Source: a virus. Taken from it: a DNA stretch of 25,527 nt. Below are positions 13,956 through 20,930 of the stretch, in pieces (positions within the stretch are counted from its first letter, which is position 1; the number at the start of each line of letters is the position of its first letter). Position numbers and translations under genes: made by a program. The stretch covers positions 1 through 25,527 of the IMG/VR virus record IMGVR_UViG_3300022594_000028, one strand, 5' to 3'. The notes under the pieces are model-generated. The model was not told where the DNA came from. It did not search any database and was given only the letters and a program-made list of their open reading frames with translations.

Positions 13956-14197
13956 TGAACATCTCACCAAAGGTATGGACAGTCCTTGGCACTTACGCAC
14001 GGGCTTTCATTGCTGCTATGGCAGCCTCATACATGACAGGTAACACTAGCGTTAAGAACATCTTTGCTGCTGGAGTAGCATCAGTTCTACCTGTAATCCT
14101 ACGCTGGGCTAACCCAGGGGATCAGTTCCCTGCTGCACCTAAGCCTTTAATCAAGGCTGCTGCCGTTGTAGACGGCGAGACTAACCCTGTAGCATAG
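13955..14197 (+). CDS. Putative holin
   Basis: An 80-residue protein starting at the ATG that overlaps the endolysin stop. It has two likely membrane segments (about residues 8-28 and 32-50, VWTVLGTYARAFIAAMAASY and FAAGVASVLPVILRW) with a short loop, and a C-terminal tail rich in Ala, Pro and Lys. This size and topology, and the gene order, are those of a class II holin, which would open the membrane to release the endolysin at the end of infection. It could also be an antiholin. It is the last gene before the terminator. Confidence 0.7.
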   Translation: MNISPKVWTVLGTYARAFIAAMAASYMTGNTSVKNIFAAGVASVLPVILRWANPGDQFPAAPKPLIKAAAVVDGETNPVA

Positions 14198-14235
14198 GGT
14201 TTAAACGGGCTAGAAGCCCTCTCTAAGACAAGAAG

Positions 14236-14279
14236 ACCCCGCTCTGGTACATTAACCTACCAGGCGGGGTTCTTTTTTT
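14236..14279 (+). terminator. Strong intrinsic terminator at the convergence point
   Basis: A 7-bp GC-rich stem (14236-14242 with 14264-14270), one bulged T, and a further 6-bp stem (14244-14249 with 14258-14263) with an 8-base loop, followed by TCTTTTTTT. Two small hairpins (14183-14201 and 14207-14219) lie just upstream. It closes the plus-strand virion and lysis block; the reverse strand has a T-rich flank and may also be stopped there. Confidence 0.92.
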
Positions 14280-14283
14280 GTGC

Positions 14284-14472
14284 CTACTTTTTCTTGGTGG
14301 TCTTCTTGCTGACCACAACACTAGACTCTTCGTCTAGTTCTTCAATGCGTTCTAGTAGTTCATATAAGTAGGCACGACGACGACGGCTGGTTGCCCAGTT
14401 AATTGTGACCACAATAACTTCTCGAATAGCAATACCTGTAAGTACTGCGCTTACTGTTGACCAGTAGTTCAT
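14284..14472 (-). CDS. Small membrane protein, last gene of the minus-strand block
   Basis: A 62-residue protein with a hydrophobic N-terminal segment (about residues 5-27), then four arginines (RRRR at about 30-33), an acidic helix (LYELLERIEELDEE) and a basic end (KKTTKKK). The basic residues after the membrane segment suggest an N-out, C-in orientation. Its ATG overlaps the WhiB stop as ATGA. No family is recognised; a role in membrane or superinfection functions is possible. Confidence 0.6.
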   Translation of the reverse strand: MNYWSTVSAVLTGIAIREVIVVTINWATSRRRRAYLYELLERIEELDEESSVVVSKKTTKKK

Positions 14473-14732
14473 ATAACACGCTCTTCCATATAGACGGGCT
14501 TGGGTACGATATTAAGTTGTCGACGTGTGAAGGATCGCTGCTTGTAGTTAGTGCCAGCCCACCATCCCTGCACATCGTTGTGTAAAGCATACTCCATACA
14601 CTGAGTGCGTACTTCGCATGATGCACAAATCTTTTTAAGCATAGTCTCATACTCGTATGGACCAGGGCTATCAGTAAAGAATGCTTCTGTGTCTAAGCCA
14701 AGGCAACGAGCCTCGTCTTTCCATTCGTTCAC
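14469..14732 (-). CDS. whiB: WhiB-family iron-sulfur transcription regulator
   Basis: An 87-residue protein with the four WhiB cysteines: C10, then C36-x2-C39-x5-C45, which bind a [4Fe-4S] cluster, and the turn GWWAG (residues 56-60, variant of GVWGG), followed by a basic region (about residues 64-71) that could contact DNA. WhiB proteins are confined to actinobacteria and their phages; host versions bind the sigma factor region 4 and adjust transcription, and phage copies can repress host WhiB genes. GTG start with GGAGGA a few bases ahead. It sits at the downstream end of the early-type operon, ahead of a small membrane protein. Confidence 0.93.
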   Translation of the reverse strand: MNEWKDEARCLGLDTEAFFTDSPGPYEYETMLKKICASCEVRTQCMEYALHNDVQGWWAGTNYKQRSFTRRQLNIVPKPVYMEERVI

Positions 14733-14894
14733 TTATCCTCCAGTTGAGTAGAACCCACTGCCATTAAACTTAATGGCTGGTGATGACCATACACGTACCA
14801 TTGTTTCTCCGCAAGTGGTACATGGTGGCAGCATAGGATCTTCTAGTTCGACAATGCTGTTGCATGTGTTACATTTGAAATCATATCTAGGCAT
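14733..14894 (-). CDS. FmdB-like zinc-ribbon protein
   Basis: A 53-residue protein: MPRYDFKCNTC, then a second pair in PPCTTCG (C8, C11, C25, C28), then VRVWSSPAIKFNGSGFY and STGG. The order of two CxxC knuckles and the VxSxPAIKFxGxGFY end is that of the FmdB putative regulatory family (Zn-ribbon). The first eight bases overlap the end of the preceding gene. It lies directly before WhiB, and its stop overlaps the ribosome-binding region of WhiB, so both are probably translated together. Function in phages is unknown; a small nucleic-acid-binding or transcription-related factor is likely. Confidence 0.85.
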   Translation of the reverse strand: MPRYDFKCNTCNSIVELEDPMLPPCTTCGETMVRVWSSPAIKFNGSGFYSTGG

Positions 14895-15072
14895 CGTTAC
14901 ATCCATCTATCTCTGTCGGTGCGGTGGCTATCGCCCCGCATTCTACGCATGTTTGTTCTAGCAGGTACATGCCAATGGTTCTATCTTCTTGATCCCATAT
15001 GACACGTACGTTCCACATCTCACAACCACAGATGCAGGTGAATATAGGTTCTCCTCTAAGGTCGAACGTCAT
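14887..15072 (-). CDS. Small cysteine-rich zinc-binding protein
   Basis: A 61-residue protein with CICGC (about residues 13-17) and CVEC (about 42-45), spaced like a two-knuckle zinc ribbon, with beta strands between (MWNVRVIWD, IGMYLLEQ). The stop overlaps the start of the FmdB-like gene by 8 bases and its ATG overlaps the glycosyltransferase stop (ATGA). No named family is recognised; similar proteins seem common in actinobacterial phage genomes. Confidence 0.65.
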   Translation of the reverse strand: MTFDLRGEPIFTCICGCEMWNVRVIWDQEDRTIGMYLLEQTCVECGAIATAPTEIDGCNDA

Positions 15073-15764
15073 TGCTTGTTGTTCCAGAAGAACTTGTAGT
15101 ATTCAATGTCAAGTGCAAACCGCTTCATATGTTTTACAACTGCACCTGTATGTGTAAACAATGGCACACCTGCCTTACCCATGAGACGGAAGAAGTTAAT
15201 ATCTTCTGATACAAACTGTTCGCCTACTCCTGTTTCGTTAAAGTAGGAAATGCTTCCGTGGGTTCGACGCATAGCGGACACTGCGTTTCTGTGCATGAGC
15301 ACAAAGCCAAACCCTGCTGAACCAACTTGGATAACTGCATTTGCTGGGAGTGGGTGTACATATGCAATCTGGAAATCATCTCCTTCTACCCAGTTGAATA
15401 CTGCTGGGTACGGAGCCATGAGGCTACGCTCGTTTTCTTTAGATATGAAGTAAGTACCTGTAACTACAGGCTTGTTGATTGGATCTGCTGTCGCCCATAC
15501 TTTTTGTAGGGCTTCTGCTGTTACCTCAATGTCGCTGTCGATCCACAAGATCCAGTCATAGTCTGTCTTGTCATACCAATGTTCAAGTGCAGTCTGGCGT
15601 TGCCGTCCGATCTGGTTACCTTGTACACGCATGGCTGAGTGAATTGGAATTGAGTTTGTAATTATGTTGTAGACAATACCCTCAGCAAACTTACCATCTA
15701 CACTGCCGCCATCGCACCAGCATAGAAGGATACGATCACTCGACTTCGACTTCGATGGGTTCAT
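15069..15764 (-). CDS. GT-A-fold glycosyltransferase
   Basis: A 231-residue protein. The DxD metal and nucleotide-sugar motif is DWILWIDSDIEV (D76 and D78 from the chosen start), preceded by GNQIGRQRQTAL, and followed by PVVTGTYFI, GSAGFGFVLM and SEDINFFRLM (acid motif) and VVKHMKRF. These match family-2-type inverting GT-A enzymes. Substrate is unknown: it may decorate host surface sugars, virion proteins or modified DNA bases. Two starts are possible: ATG at 15764 (chosen; less overlap with the upstream gene) or 15812; neither has a clear ribosome-binding site. The adjacent genes are a sigma-like factor and a zinc ribbon. Confidence 0.75.
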   Translation of the reverse strand: MNPSKSKSSDRILLCWCDGGSVDGKFAEGIVYNIITNSIPIHSAMRVQGNQIGRQRQTALEHWYDKTDYDWILWIDSDIEVTAEALQKVWATADPINKPVVTGTYFISKENERSLMAPYPAVFNWVEGDDFQIAYVHPLPANAVIQVGSAGFGFVLMHRNAVSAMRRTHGSISYFNETGVGEQFVSEDINFFRLMGKAGVPLFTHTGAVVKHMKRFALDIEYYKFFWNNKQ

Positions 15765-16413
15765 GGTCTGTTGATTCGGTATGTTCGGATTCCTCTTGTG
15801 TGTCTTCGTCATGTTGTGGTCGCCATCCGCCTAGGTTTTTGATAAGTGAATTGATTGCACGCTGTACTTTCATACGCGCACCATCTGGTGTGCTGTCCAT
15901 ATCCTTGGCTAGCACTGACCAGTCAGGTTGCTCTACGCTAAAGCGTAGGCGCAAGATGTTTTGCTTGGCTTCAGATAGTTTGTAATAACCTGATGCTATA
16001 TCTGAGCGCAGCGATAGCCAGTTGTTACCATCAGTAACATCACCGCTACCAAACTTAGAGTTAAGATCTTGGATCTTAGTTGGGATCTCGTAAGTTTCAC
16101 CAATGATCGAAGGCAAGAATGCTTCGACAACTGATGGGTCGTAGTAGTACAAGTCAGACATATCGTACCCAGCGATGCGCGACTTCTCGCGCTCGCAATA
16201 CTTTAACGCAGCATTACGCAATGACTTGGCTGTAAGTTTCTCACGATCCTTTTCTGGTAACGCGCTCCACTCTTTGTACTTACGTGGGTGTCCGACAAAC
16301 CAGAACCATAGTTCCTGCGCTATGTCCTCTGCTTCTACCATTGCATACTTGCGATGATACTCAGCGGCTAACGTATTAACCATGTCTTTATATTCAAATA
16401 CATAATCATTCAC
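15736..16413 (-). CDS. Sigma-70-like (ECF-type) transcription factor
   Basis: A 225-residue protein with a region-2-like helix pair (residues 1-55, VEAEDIAQELWFWFVGHP, like the DVVQETFLRV motif) and a region-4-like helix-turn-helix (about residues 144-190, LSEAKQNILRLRFSVEQPDWSVLA, followed by MKVQRAINSLIKNL). The middle (residues 85-140) is longer than usual, and the tail (195-225) is very acidic (many Glu, Asp, His). Short region-2/region-4 proteins occur in phages as sigma factors or as DNA-binding regulators. GTG start overlaps the upstream stop as GTGA. It may direct late-gene transcription; the lack of a classic promoter before the virion block is in line with this but not proof. Confidence 0.6.
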   Translation of the reverse strand: MNDYVFEYKDMVNTLAAEYHRKYAMVEAEDIAQELWFWFVGHPRKYKEWSALPEKDREKLTAKSLRNAALKYCEREKSRIAGYDMSDLYYYDPSVVEAFLPSIIGETYEIPTKIQDLNSKFGSGDVTDGNNWLSLRSDIASGYYKLSEAKQNILRLRFSVEQPDWSVLAKDMDSTPDGARMKVQRAINSLIKNLGGWRPQHDEDTQEESEHTESTDHEPIEVEVE

Positions 16414-17150
16414 GGCAGCATTACCTGTCCATTAATGATAGGTACTGCATGTGGTGTTACGTTCTTTTTGTTATCTTGCACAAGGATACCAATGCCTTGC
16501 TGCCAGTTAGCGTTACCACTGGTGAGGTAACTAGCCTGCGACATATCCATCATGTGTCCTACTTCAAGACCAAACAATGTGTGTGTCTTGCCATAGAAAC
16601 CACGTGTCTCATGCTGTAGTCCTACTCTGTGTGTGTGACCACACACTACTGACTTGCCAATTGAACGTGCAAGGTTCAGTGCTGTAGCACCAGGTGCACG
16701 GTTAAGTGCGCCTTCATCACCATGTGCCATTACCCAACCAGGTAGTAACTCATGCATGCGATGCAGGTATGTGATACCTAAAGAAGAATACCCCAGTAGT
16801 TCTTCGATCTGAAGAGACTTCAGACTGTTGAACGCTGGGGCATACTTACGCATGTAAGTATCTATGCGATCCGTATGATTAGATCGCTGGATAATAAATG
16901 GTTTCTTACCCAGTGCCTTACGATAACGAGACATGATCTCGTTGGTCTTATCAATTCCATCTTGCAATGTACTAGCGTACTCACCCGCCATGCCTTTGTT
17001 CCAACGACTAGGCTCAGGTGCATCTAGTTCATCACCTACACACCAGAGTTCATCTGGTTTGTAGTCACTAATAAATCTAATGGTTGCATCTACAGTCTTG
17101 CTATCATGGTAAGGGATCTGAAGATCACTTAGAACAACAATCCGTTTCAC
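16410..17150 (-). CDS. Calcineurin-like metallophosphoesterase
   Basis: A 246-residue protein with the five metallophosphatase blocks: SDLQIPYHD (residues 8-16, D9), GDELD (39-43), SNHTDR (about 90-95), AHGDEG (about 142-147) and GHTHR (171-175). The first block has Gln instead of the His of D-x-H and the third has SNH in place of GNH, both seen in phage branches of the family. The GTG at 17150, behind CGGAGA, gives the natural start (MKRIVVLSDL); an upstream ATG at 17204 would extend it by 18 residues into the preceding gene. Substrate unknown: nucleotide, DNA end or phosphoprotein. Confidence 0.85.
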   Translation of the reverse strand: MKRIVVLSDLQIPYHDSKTVDATIRFISDYKPDELWCVGDELDAPEPSRWNKGMAGEYASTLQDGIDKTNEIMSRYRKALGKKPFIIQRSNHTDRIDTYMRKYAPAFNSLKSLQIEELLGYSSLGITYLHRMHELLPGWVMAHGDEGALNRAPGATALNLARSIGKSVVCGHTHRVGLQHETRGFYGKTHTLFGLEVGHMMDMSQASYLTSGNANWQQGIGILVQDNKKNVTPHAVPIINGQVMLP

Positions 17151-17445
17151 ATTCGTTCTCCGCTCGGATACCAGCCCATTGTCCACGCTGGACAAGTAGT
17201 CCAATTATGGCATAGTTTGCTAGGTCAAGGAGCGTATCCTCTATGGATTCGTAGTTCGGCGTGTCGTTGTTTGTATCTATAAGGTTGTTGAGTCGGGCTA
17301 ACTTATCGTACATGCGTACGCGTAATCCGTTCATTGCACCACCAGGTGCACCTGAAATGTTCATGGGACCATAGTCTTCATGCTTCTTGTAAAGTGTCTG
17401 AAGTAAGTGCTGCACAATGGTTTCAGCGTCTTGTTTATTTTTCAT
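17125..17445 (-). CDS. DUF1599-like nucleotide-modification-associated protein
   Basis: A 106-residue helical protein with KHEDYGPMNISG, GLRVRMYDKLARLNNLID and SIEDTLLDLANYAIIGLL. This order is that of the family called nucleotide modification associated domain 1 (DUF1599), found beside genes for modified deoxynucleotides or as a MazG-like all-alpha fold. Cys-rich end (CETDCCSK). It overlaps its neighbours at both ends, so it is part of the operon. It may hydrolyse or bind a nucleotide, but no activity is shown for this branch. Confidence 0.75.
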   Translation of the reverse strand: MKNKQDAETIVQHLLQTLYKKHEDYGPMNISGAPGGAMNGLRVRMYDKLARLNNLIDTNNDTPNYESIEDTLLDLANYAIIGLLVQRGQWAGIRAENECETDCCSK

Positions 17446-17740
17446 CTAATATATCCTTGATGCTATCATCGAAGTCTTTCATGGCTTGGTCAATGGCAAT
17501 CTCTTCCCAGATCCTATCAGCCTGTCCGTCTTTAGTGGAAACTAAAATTGCAGCCATTGCTACAATCAGACGCTTGCCTTCTTCTACGTCTTCACCTACT
17601 GTGTCATAGATGTCGTGCAATACTTGAAGCACGTCCATCATCCGTGTCTCTGACACGGGGATACCTACAGTAAAGTTAAGGTGATCGCAGTGATCCCAGA
17701 AACTATTGTCCAGTGGTAATGCATTCCCTGATTCGCTCAT
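17435..17740 (-). CDS. Hypothetical protein after the TOPRIM primase
   Basis: A 101-residue acidic protein. ATG at 17740 was chosen over an in-frame GTG 12 bases earlier, which also lies inside the preceding gene. It is helical with a central hydrophobic helix (RLIVAMAAILVSTKDG, too short and mixed for a membrane segment) and an acidic C-terminus (FDDSIKDILDEK). No motif or family is recognised. Overlap with both neighbours supports coding. Confidence 0.55.
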   Translation of the reverse strand: MSESGNALPLDNSFWDHCDHLNFTVGIPVSETRMMDVLQVLHDIYDTVGEDVEEGKRLIVAMAAILVSTKDGQADRIWEEIAIDQAMKDFDDSIKDILDEK

Positions 17741-18338
17741 CGATCCACTCACTCTCTTGTTTGACTATCACACTATTAACGTCTTCACCATCAGGCATAC
17801 TGATAATGTTTACATTGCCTAACTCACGGCTAACTTTCTTGCCGAACTCTAGACCAGCAGCGTCACCATCTGCAAGTACAATCACTACATCGAAGTCATC
17901 TAGTATTTTGTTGTAGTGTGGTTTCCAGTTGTTAGCACCAGGAATACCAATGGTTGGATGCTCAGTTTTAACTGACATCATCATGCAATCAAACTCACCT
18001 TCGGTGATGCAGATGTATTTGTCTGCAACAAAGCAAGCCTGTGTATTAAACATGGTTGTCTTGCTACCTACTAAGCCTAGATACTTAGGGTCTTCACCAT
18101 GCATGCTGCGGAATCTAATATCAACTACACCTGAAGGTGTAATGTATGGAATAGCAATGCGTCCTTTGTACTGCTCATGACCTGGAACGGGATCGTCTAC
18201 TACTCCCAGATGAAATACTTGCGCCTCTTCTACCGAGAGATGACGGCTTGATAGATACTCTGTTGCGAGATCTATCTTGCTGGCGTATCTCTGTGTTGCC
18301 TGTAGCAAGAACTGACGCTGCGAACTGGACAGCCTCAC
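17703..18338 (-). CDS. TOPRIM-domain primase, catalytic part of a split DnaG-like primase
   Basis: A 211-residue protein. Residues 14-60 match the helical part that follows the zinc finger in DnaG-type primases (YASKIDLATEYLSSR, then HEQYKGRIAIPY). The TOPRIM core shows ITEGEFDCMM (catalytic Glu113) and VLADGDAAG (Asp157 and Asp159), needed for metal binding during primer synthesis. The start is a GTG at 18338 placed 8-9 bases after AAGGAGG, which lies inside the CHC2 gene; an in-frame stop (TAA) lies about 30 bases upstream. So this protein is translated on its own and overlaps the CHC2 gene by 164 bases in another frame. It should work with the CHC2 protein and the RecA-fold helicase. Confidence 0.88.
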   Translation of the reverse strand: MRLSSSQRQFLLQATQRYASKIDLATEYLSSRHLSVEEAQVFHLGVVDDPVPGHEQYKGRIAIPYITPSGVVDIRFRSMHGEDPKYLGLVGSKTTMFNTQACFVADKYICITEGEFDCMMMSVKTEHPTIGIPGANNWKPHYNKILDDFDVVIVLADGDAAGLEFGKKVSRELGNVNIISMPDGEDVNSVIVKQESEWIDERIRECITTGQ

Positions 18339-18558
18339 GATAATCTCCTCCTTCTTTAAACATGATTAGGGAATAGGTATCACCCTTAACGCCACAGCCA
18401 TGGCATATGAATGCGTTGTGATCGTAGTTAACTGCTGCACTTGCGTGACTATCTTCGTGAAACGGACACTTCATCTTACGCCAGCCACCACCGTGTGCTG
18501 GTGGTGTTGCACCTAAGTACACTAGGTACTCTTCAATGCTTGGCTTCTCCTTGTCCAA
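18175..18558 (-). CDS. CHC2 zinc-finger primase subunit, N-terminal part of a split primase
   Basis: A 127-residue protein with CPFHEDSHAS (C31, H34) and FICHGCGVKGD (C52, C55), the CHC2-type zinc-binding domain that recognises template DNA in DnaG and gp4-type primases. TTG start with AAGGAG just ahead; no ATG is available. Residues 90-127 are Arg/Ser-rich and out of style with the rest, being encoded by the region that is shared with the TOPRIM protein in a different frame. This tail is basic and could still bind DNA. The zinc finger and TOPRIM are normally on one polypeptide in DnaG. Confidence 0.88.
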   Translation of the reverse strand: MDKEKPSIEEYLVYLGATPPAHGGGWRKMKCPFHEDSHASAAVNYDHNAFICHGCGVKGDTYSLIMFKEGGDYREAVQFAASVLATGNTEIRQQDRSRNRVSIKPSSLGRRGASISSGSSRRSRSRS

Positions 18559-18886
18559 GTGCTCTCCTTAATAAATCTACATACACATGACCAGGCATAG
18601 TGCAATACCAATCGGCTGGGCTTCCCCTACCCACACGCTTGTGCCACACCACGCCTGTCCATGCATTATCGTTAGCCATTTCGGTTAACAATTCTTCTGT
18701 CCATCCAGCCAAGTTCATCTTGGCGTGGTTCTTAATCTCGATTGTAACTCCAGGTATACCTGAGATGTCACCCTTGTCTAGGGTAGCACCAGCCAAGCGC
18801 CGATCAACATACGGAAACCATTGCTTTAGATACTTAACGACATCGCGTTCCGCTCCCGAGCCTTTGGCTTTGGCTGCACTACTCAT
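18533..18886 (-). CDS. PD-(D/E)XK nuclease, Holliday-junction-resolvase-like
   Basis: A 117-residue protein with the small archaeal-resolvase-like arrangement: GSGAERDVVKYL (E13), a Arg/Leu-rich strand (VDRRLAGATLDKGDISG, D40) and IPGVTIEIKNH (E50, K52). These make up the metal site of the PD-(D/E)XK fold. In phages it may resolve branched DNA before packaging or act in recombination. The ATG overlaps the helicase stop (ATGA), and the C-terminus overlaps the CHC2 start. Alternative: a VRR-NUC-like or restriction-type nuclease of the same fold. Confidence 0.75.
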   Translation of the reverse strand: MSSAAKAKGSGAERDVVKYLKQWFPYVDRRLAGATLDKGDISGIPGVTIEIKNHAKMNLAGWTEELLTEMANDNAWTGVVWHKRVGRGSPADWYCTMPGHVYVDLLRRALGQGEAKH

Positions 18887-19698
18887 ACTGGCATCTCCAT
18901 TTGTTTGTGATCTCTAAATGTATCTTCGAGATACATAGATCCAGGATCAAACGACAGCGTAACGTATGTGTTACCAGTGAAGTCTGCTTTACCATAGCGA
19001 TTCTTTACTGGTGCAACGCATAGGAATGCGTCTTGTCCTTGCATCATCTGCCCTACTGTAAGTACCATAGCAGGGATCTGCGCTACCATACCCTGCAATG
19101 CAGAGCGTGGCTGACAAGGAAAACCTTGTGCGCCTTCCTTGGTATGGTGCAGTACAAGTACACATGCGTTGGTATCGCGAGCAAGATACTTCAACTCTTT
19201 CATAACCTGTCGCATGCCAGCAAACTCTTCATGTCCATCAATAGCAATGTCCATTAGATTATCTACAACTATAAGGGTAGGTGATCTACCCCACATAGTC
19301 TCGAATGCTGACACCTCATCGTCAAGATCTTTGAGTGAGGGGCTAGGCTCGAACGACCAGTACAGATTGTTGAACTCTCGTAAGAGTTCTTCTGCCCGTG
19401 CTGGGTCAGTCTTTAGCATATGCTCTGCTGCTTGCTGTGTGATCTTGGCTTTCATTGCGAGTAAACGCATAGCCATTGTGTGTGCATTGGTGTCGGCAGA
19501 AAAGTATAGTGTTGGTTGTTTTAGTCTTGCTGCCACATGCAATGCAATAGATGACTTACCTGCGCCTGGAGTACCCGCGATGATAGTTACCTCTGCTCTA
19601 CGCAGAATGATTCCTTCTCGCTGGAAAGCCTGAAAAGGTGGGGGCAATGGTTCGCCACCCACCTCTGGCTTGCCGACACTACGGCGTAATGTTTTCAT
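18883..19698 (-). CDS. RecA-fold ATPase, DnaB-like replicative helicase
   Basis: A 271-residue protein with Walker A GTPGAGKSS (residues 42-50), a DnaB-style segment YFSADTNAHTMAMRLLA (65-81), Walker B LIVVDNL (142-148, D146) and a conserved LVLHHTKEG (about 176-184). It is the size of a lone helicase core, without the N-terminal primase-interacting domain of DnaB. It may be the replicative helicase or a RecA/KaiC-like recombination ATPase. Its place between the Cys/His protein and the resolvase and primase genes favours replication. ATG at 19698 is next to the upstream stop. Confidence 0.82.
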   Translation of the reverse strand: MKTLRRSVGKPEVGGEPLPPPFQAFQREGIILRRAEVTIIAGTPGAGKSSIALHVAARLKQPTLYFSADTNAHTMAMRLLAMKAKITQQAAEHMLKTDPARAEELLREFNNLYWSFEPSPSLKDLDDEVSAFETMWGRSPTLIVVDNLMDIAIDGHEEFAGMRQVMKELKYLARDTNACVLVLHHTKEGAQGFPCQPRSALQGMVAQIPAMVLTVGQMMQGQDAFLCVAPVKNRYGKADFTGNTYVTLSFDPGSMYLEDTFRDHKQMEMPV

Positions 19699-20148
19699 TT
19701 ATGCTTTTGTTTGATCTGCCTGGAATGTATTCCATGCTGGGTCGTTAGCCTTGATGTACTGAGTAGCACACTTGCTTGGATCACCCTGCTTGGCTGGGCA
19801 GAAGTAGCCCTTGTATGGACCGAACTTACCAGTGAGTCCGTGGATGCGAGTCATTGCACCATGAGGACACATGCGTGAGCCTGCACCTACTGATGCTGTT
19901 GGTTCGTCAGCGAATGATCCGCCGAATGCAGTAGCAATTGCTGCTGCCTGTGGGTGTGGTGGTACTGCTGCATTAACTGGTGCGCTACCACGCACTGCTG
20001 CTTCTAGTTCTACAACTGCAGACTTAACTGAGTCGAGTGATAGTGCTACTACCTGATCTAGTTCAGCACCTGATTCTGCACGTACAGTAACAAGCGAACC
20101 TGCTGCTGTCTTAACAGTGATACTGATTGGGGCTTCTGTACTGCTCAT
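19699..20148 (-). CDS. Cys/His-motif protein between exonuclease and helicase
   Basis: A 149-residue protein. The N-terminal half (residues 1-55) is a beta part (ISITVKTAAGSLVTVRAESG) and an acidic helix; a Pro/Ala-rich linker follows (61-90). Residues 92-149 contain MCPHGAMTRIHG and GYFCPAKQGDPSKCATQYI, with C93, H95, C117 and C127, which could bind zinc. The order and place next to the exonuclease and helicase suggest a single-strand-DNA-binding or recombination mediator role, but there is no direct proof. AAAGGAG before the ATG lies inside the end of the exonuclease gene. Confidence 0.62.
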   Translation of the reverse strand: MSSTEAPISITVKTAAGSLVTVRAESGAELDQVVALSLDSVKSAVVELEAAVRGSAPVNAAVPPHPQAAAIATAFGGSFADEPTASVGAGSRMCPHGAMTRIHGLTGKFGPYKGYFCPAKQGDPSKCATQYIKANDPAWNTFQADQTKA

Positions 20149-20149
20149 G

Positions 20150-20926
20150 TTACTCCTTTGTTAGTGGTGTTACTAGTGTCTTCTTTGTATCGCGGAAGGC
20201 TCGCACCTTCATTGCTAACTCGATACCCTTCCATCCTTGCTTGATGTCAACGAAGTGTAGTTCACACTTGCCACTACCTGCTGGTAGATGGACAATGATT
20301 CCTCGCTCTTGGTTAACATCTCCCCAAGTAGAACGGGTTGCCGTAGCAGGGTCGTACGGCAAGCCGTGTGCGTACACTGCTAACTGCATAGCAATCTTAT
20401 TAGGGTAGGAAATACTACCAGTCTTTAGGTCAGAGATAAACAACTCGCCCTTGTATCGAACGATACGATCTGGTGTGCCTGCGATCTTGTACTTATCTAG
20501 CACACAGAACTGTTCGATGTTTACATTTTCAAAATCTTTAGTTGCTTCCGCATACGCTTGAATGTCTGCTGTGTAATCGTCTGGTATAACGCCGAGGTCT
20601 TCGCCTCGATCATACTTTTCGGTAAGCGTATGGATAGCAGTACCAATCGTGGCTTGCTTGGTTGCACCTGCAGCCTCCATTGCATCTTCAACTAGTTTGT
20701 CCATTTCTAATTTGTTATCTCGGTGTGCTGATGCAGCAAGCAATAGGTCTGGACGCAGTGTTAATCCTGCTGCAGCCATGCGTAACTTCCATGCTACTAG
20801 TGCAGTGCCATCATCTAATGAACCTGCAACTGTAGTTGTTCTTGTATATGGTACTGGCTTGCCACCTTTGGGTGGCACTACCATTGGTCTGCCATACTTG
20901 TCTCTAGGTATCTCTAACTCTGCCAT
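20150..20926 (-). CDS. RecB/Cas4-like PD-(D/E)XK exonuclease
   Basis: A 258-residue protein with the full RecB-nuclease motif set: TAIHTLTEKYDRG (H99), IAGTPDRIV (D153), LFISDLKTG (D166, K168) and QLAVYAHG (Q181, Y185; QxxxY). This enzyme type digests DNA ends and in phages supports recombination-dependent replication. It lies upstream of the Cys/His protein, helicase, resolvase and primase genes. Its ATG is preceded by AAAGGAGA (20931-20938), which is perfectly complementary to the loop of a hairpin 12 bases upstream, so its translation may be controlled by RNA structure (see the leader entry). Confidence 0.88.
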   Translation of the reverse strand: MAELEIPRDKYGRPMVVPPKGGKPVPYTRTTTVAGSLDDGTALVAWKLRMAAAGLTLRPDLLLAASAHRDNKLEMDKLVEDAMEAAGATKQATIGTAIHTLTEKYDRGEDLGVIPDDYTADIQAYAEATKDFENVNIEQFCVLDKYKIAGTPDRIVRYKGELFISDLKTGSISYPNKIAMQLAVYAHGLPYDPATATRSTWGDVNQERGIIVHLPAGSGKCELHFVDIKQGWKGIELAMKVRAFRDTKKTLVTPLTKE

Positions 20927-20930
20927 GTGT

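Noticed and set aside
14773-14961. Plus-strand frame opposite the FmdB-like and cysteine-rich genes
   Set aside because: Opposite strand has two recognisable zinc-ribbon proteins with overlapping starts and stops; the plus frame lacks a ribosome-binding site.
18175-18338. Sequencing frameshift or programmed -1 frameshift in the primase
   Set aside because: A strong internal ribosome-binding site, GTG start and upstream stop favour separate initiation, and the frame offset is not that of a -1 slip on the TTTAAA present there; an assembly indel cannot be fully excluded.
19139-19633. 164-codon plus-strand frame opposite the helicase gene
   Set aside because: The opposite strand encodes Walker A and B motifs in the right order; the plus frame is Ser-rich and has no start signal.
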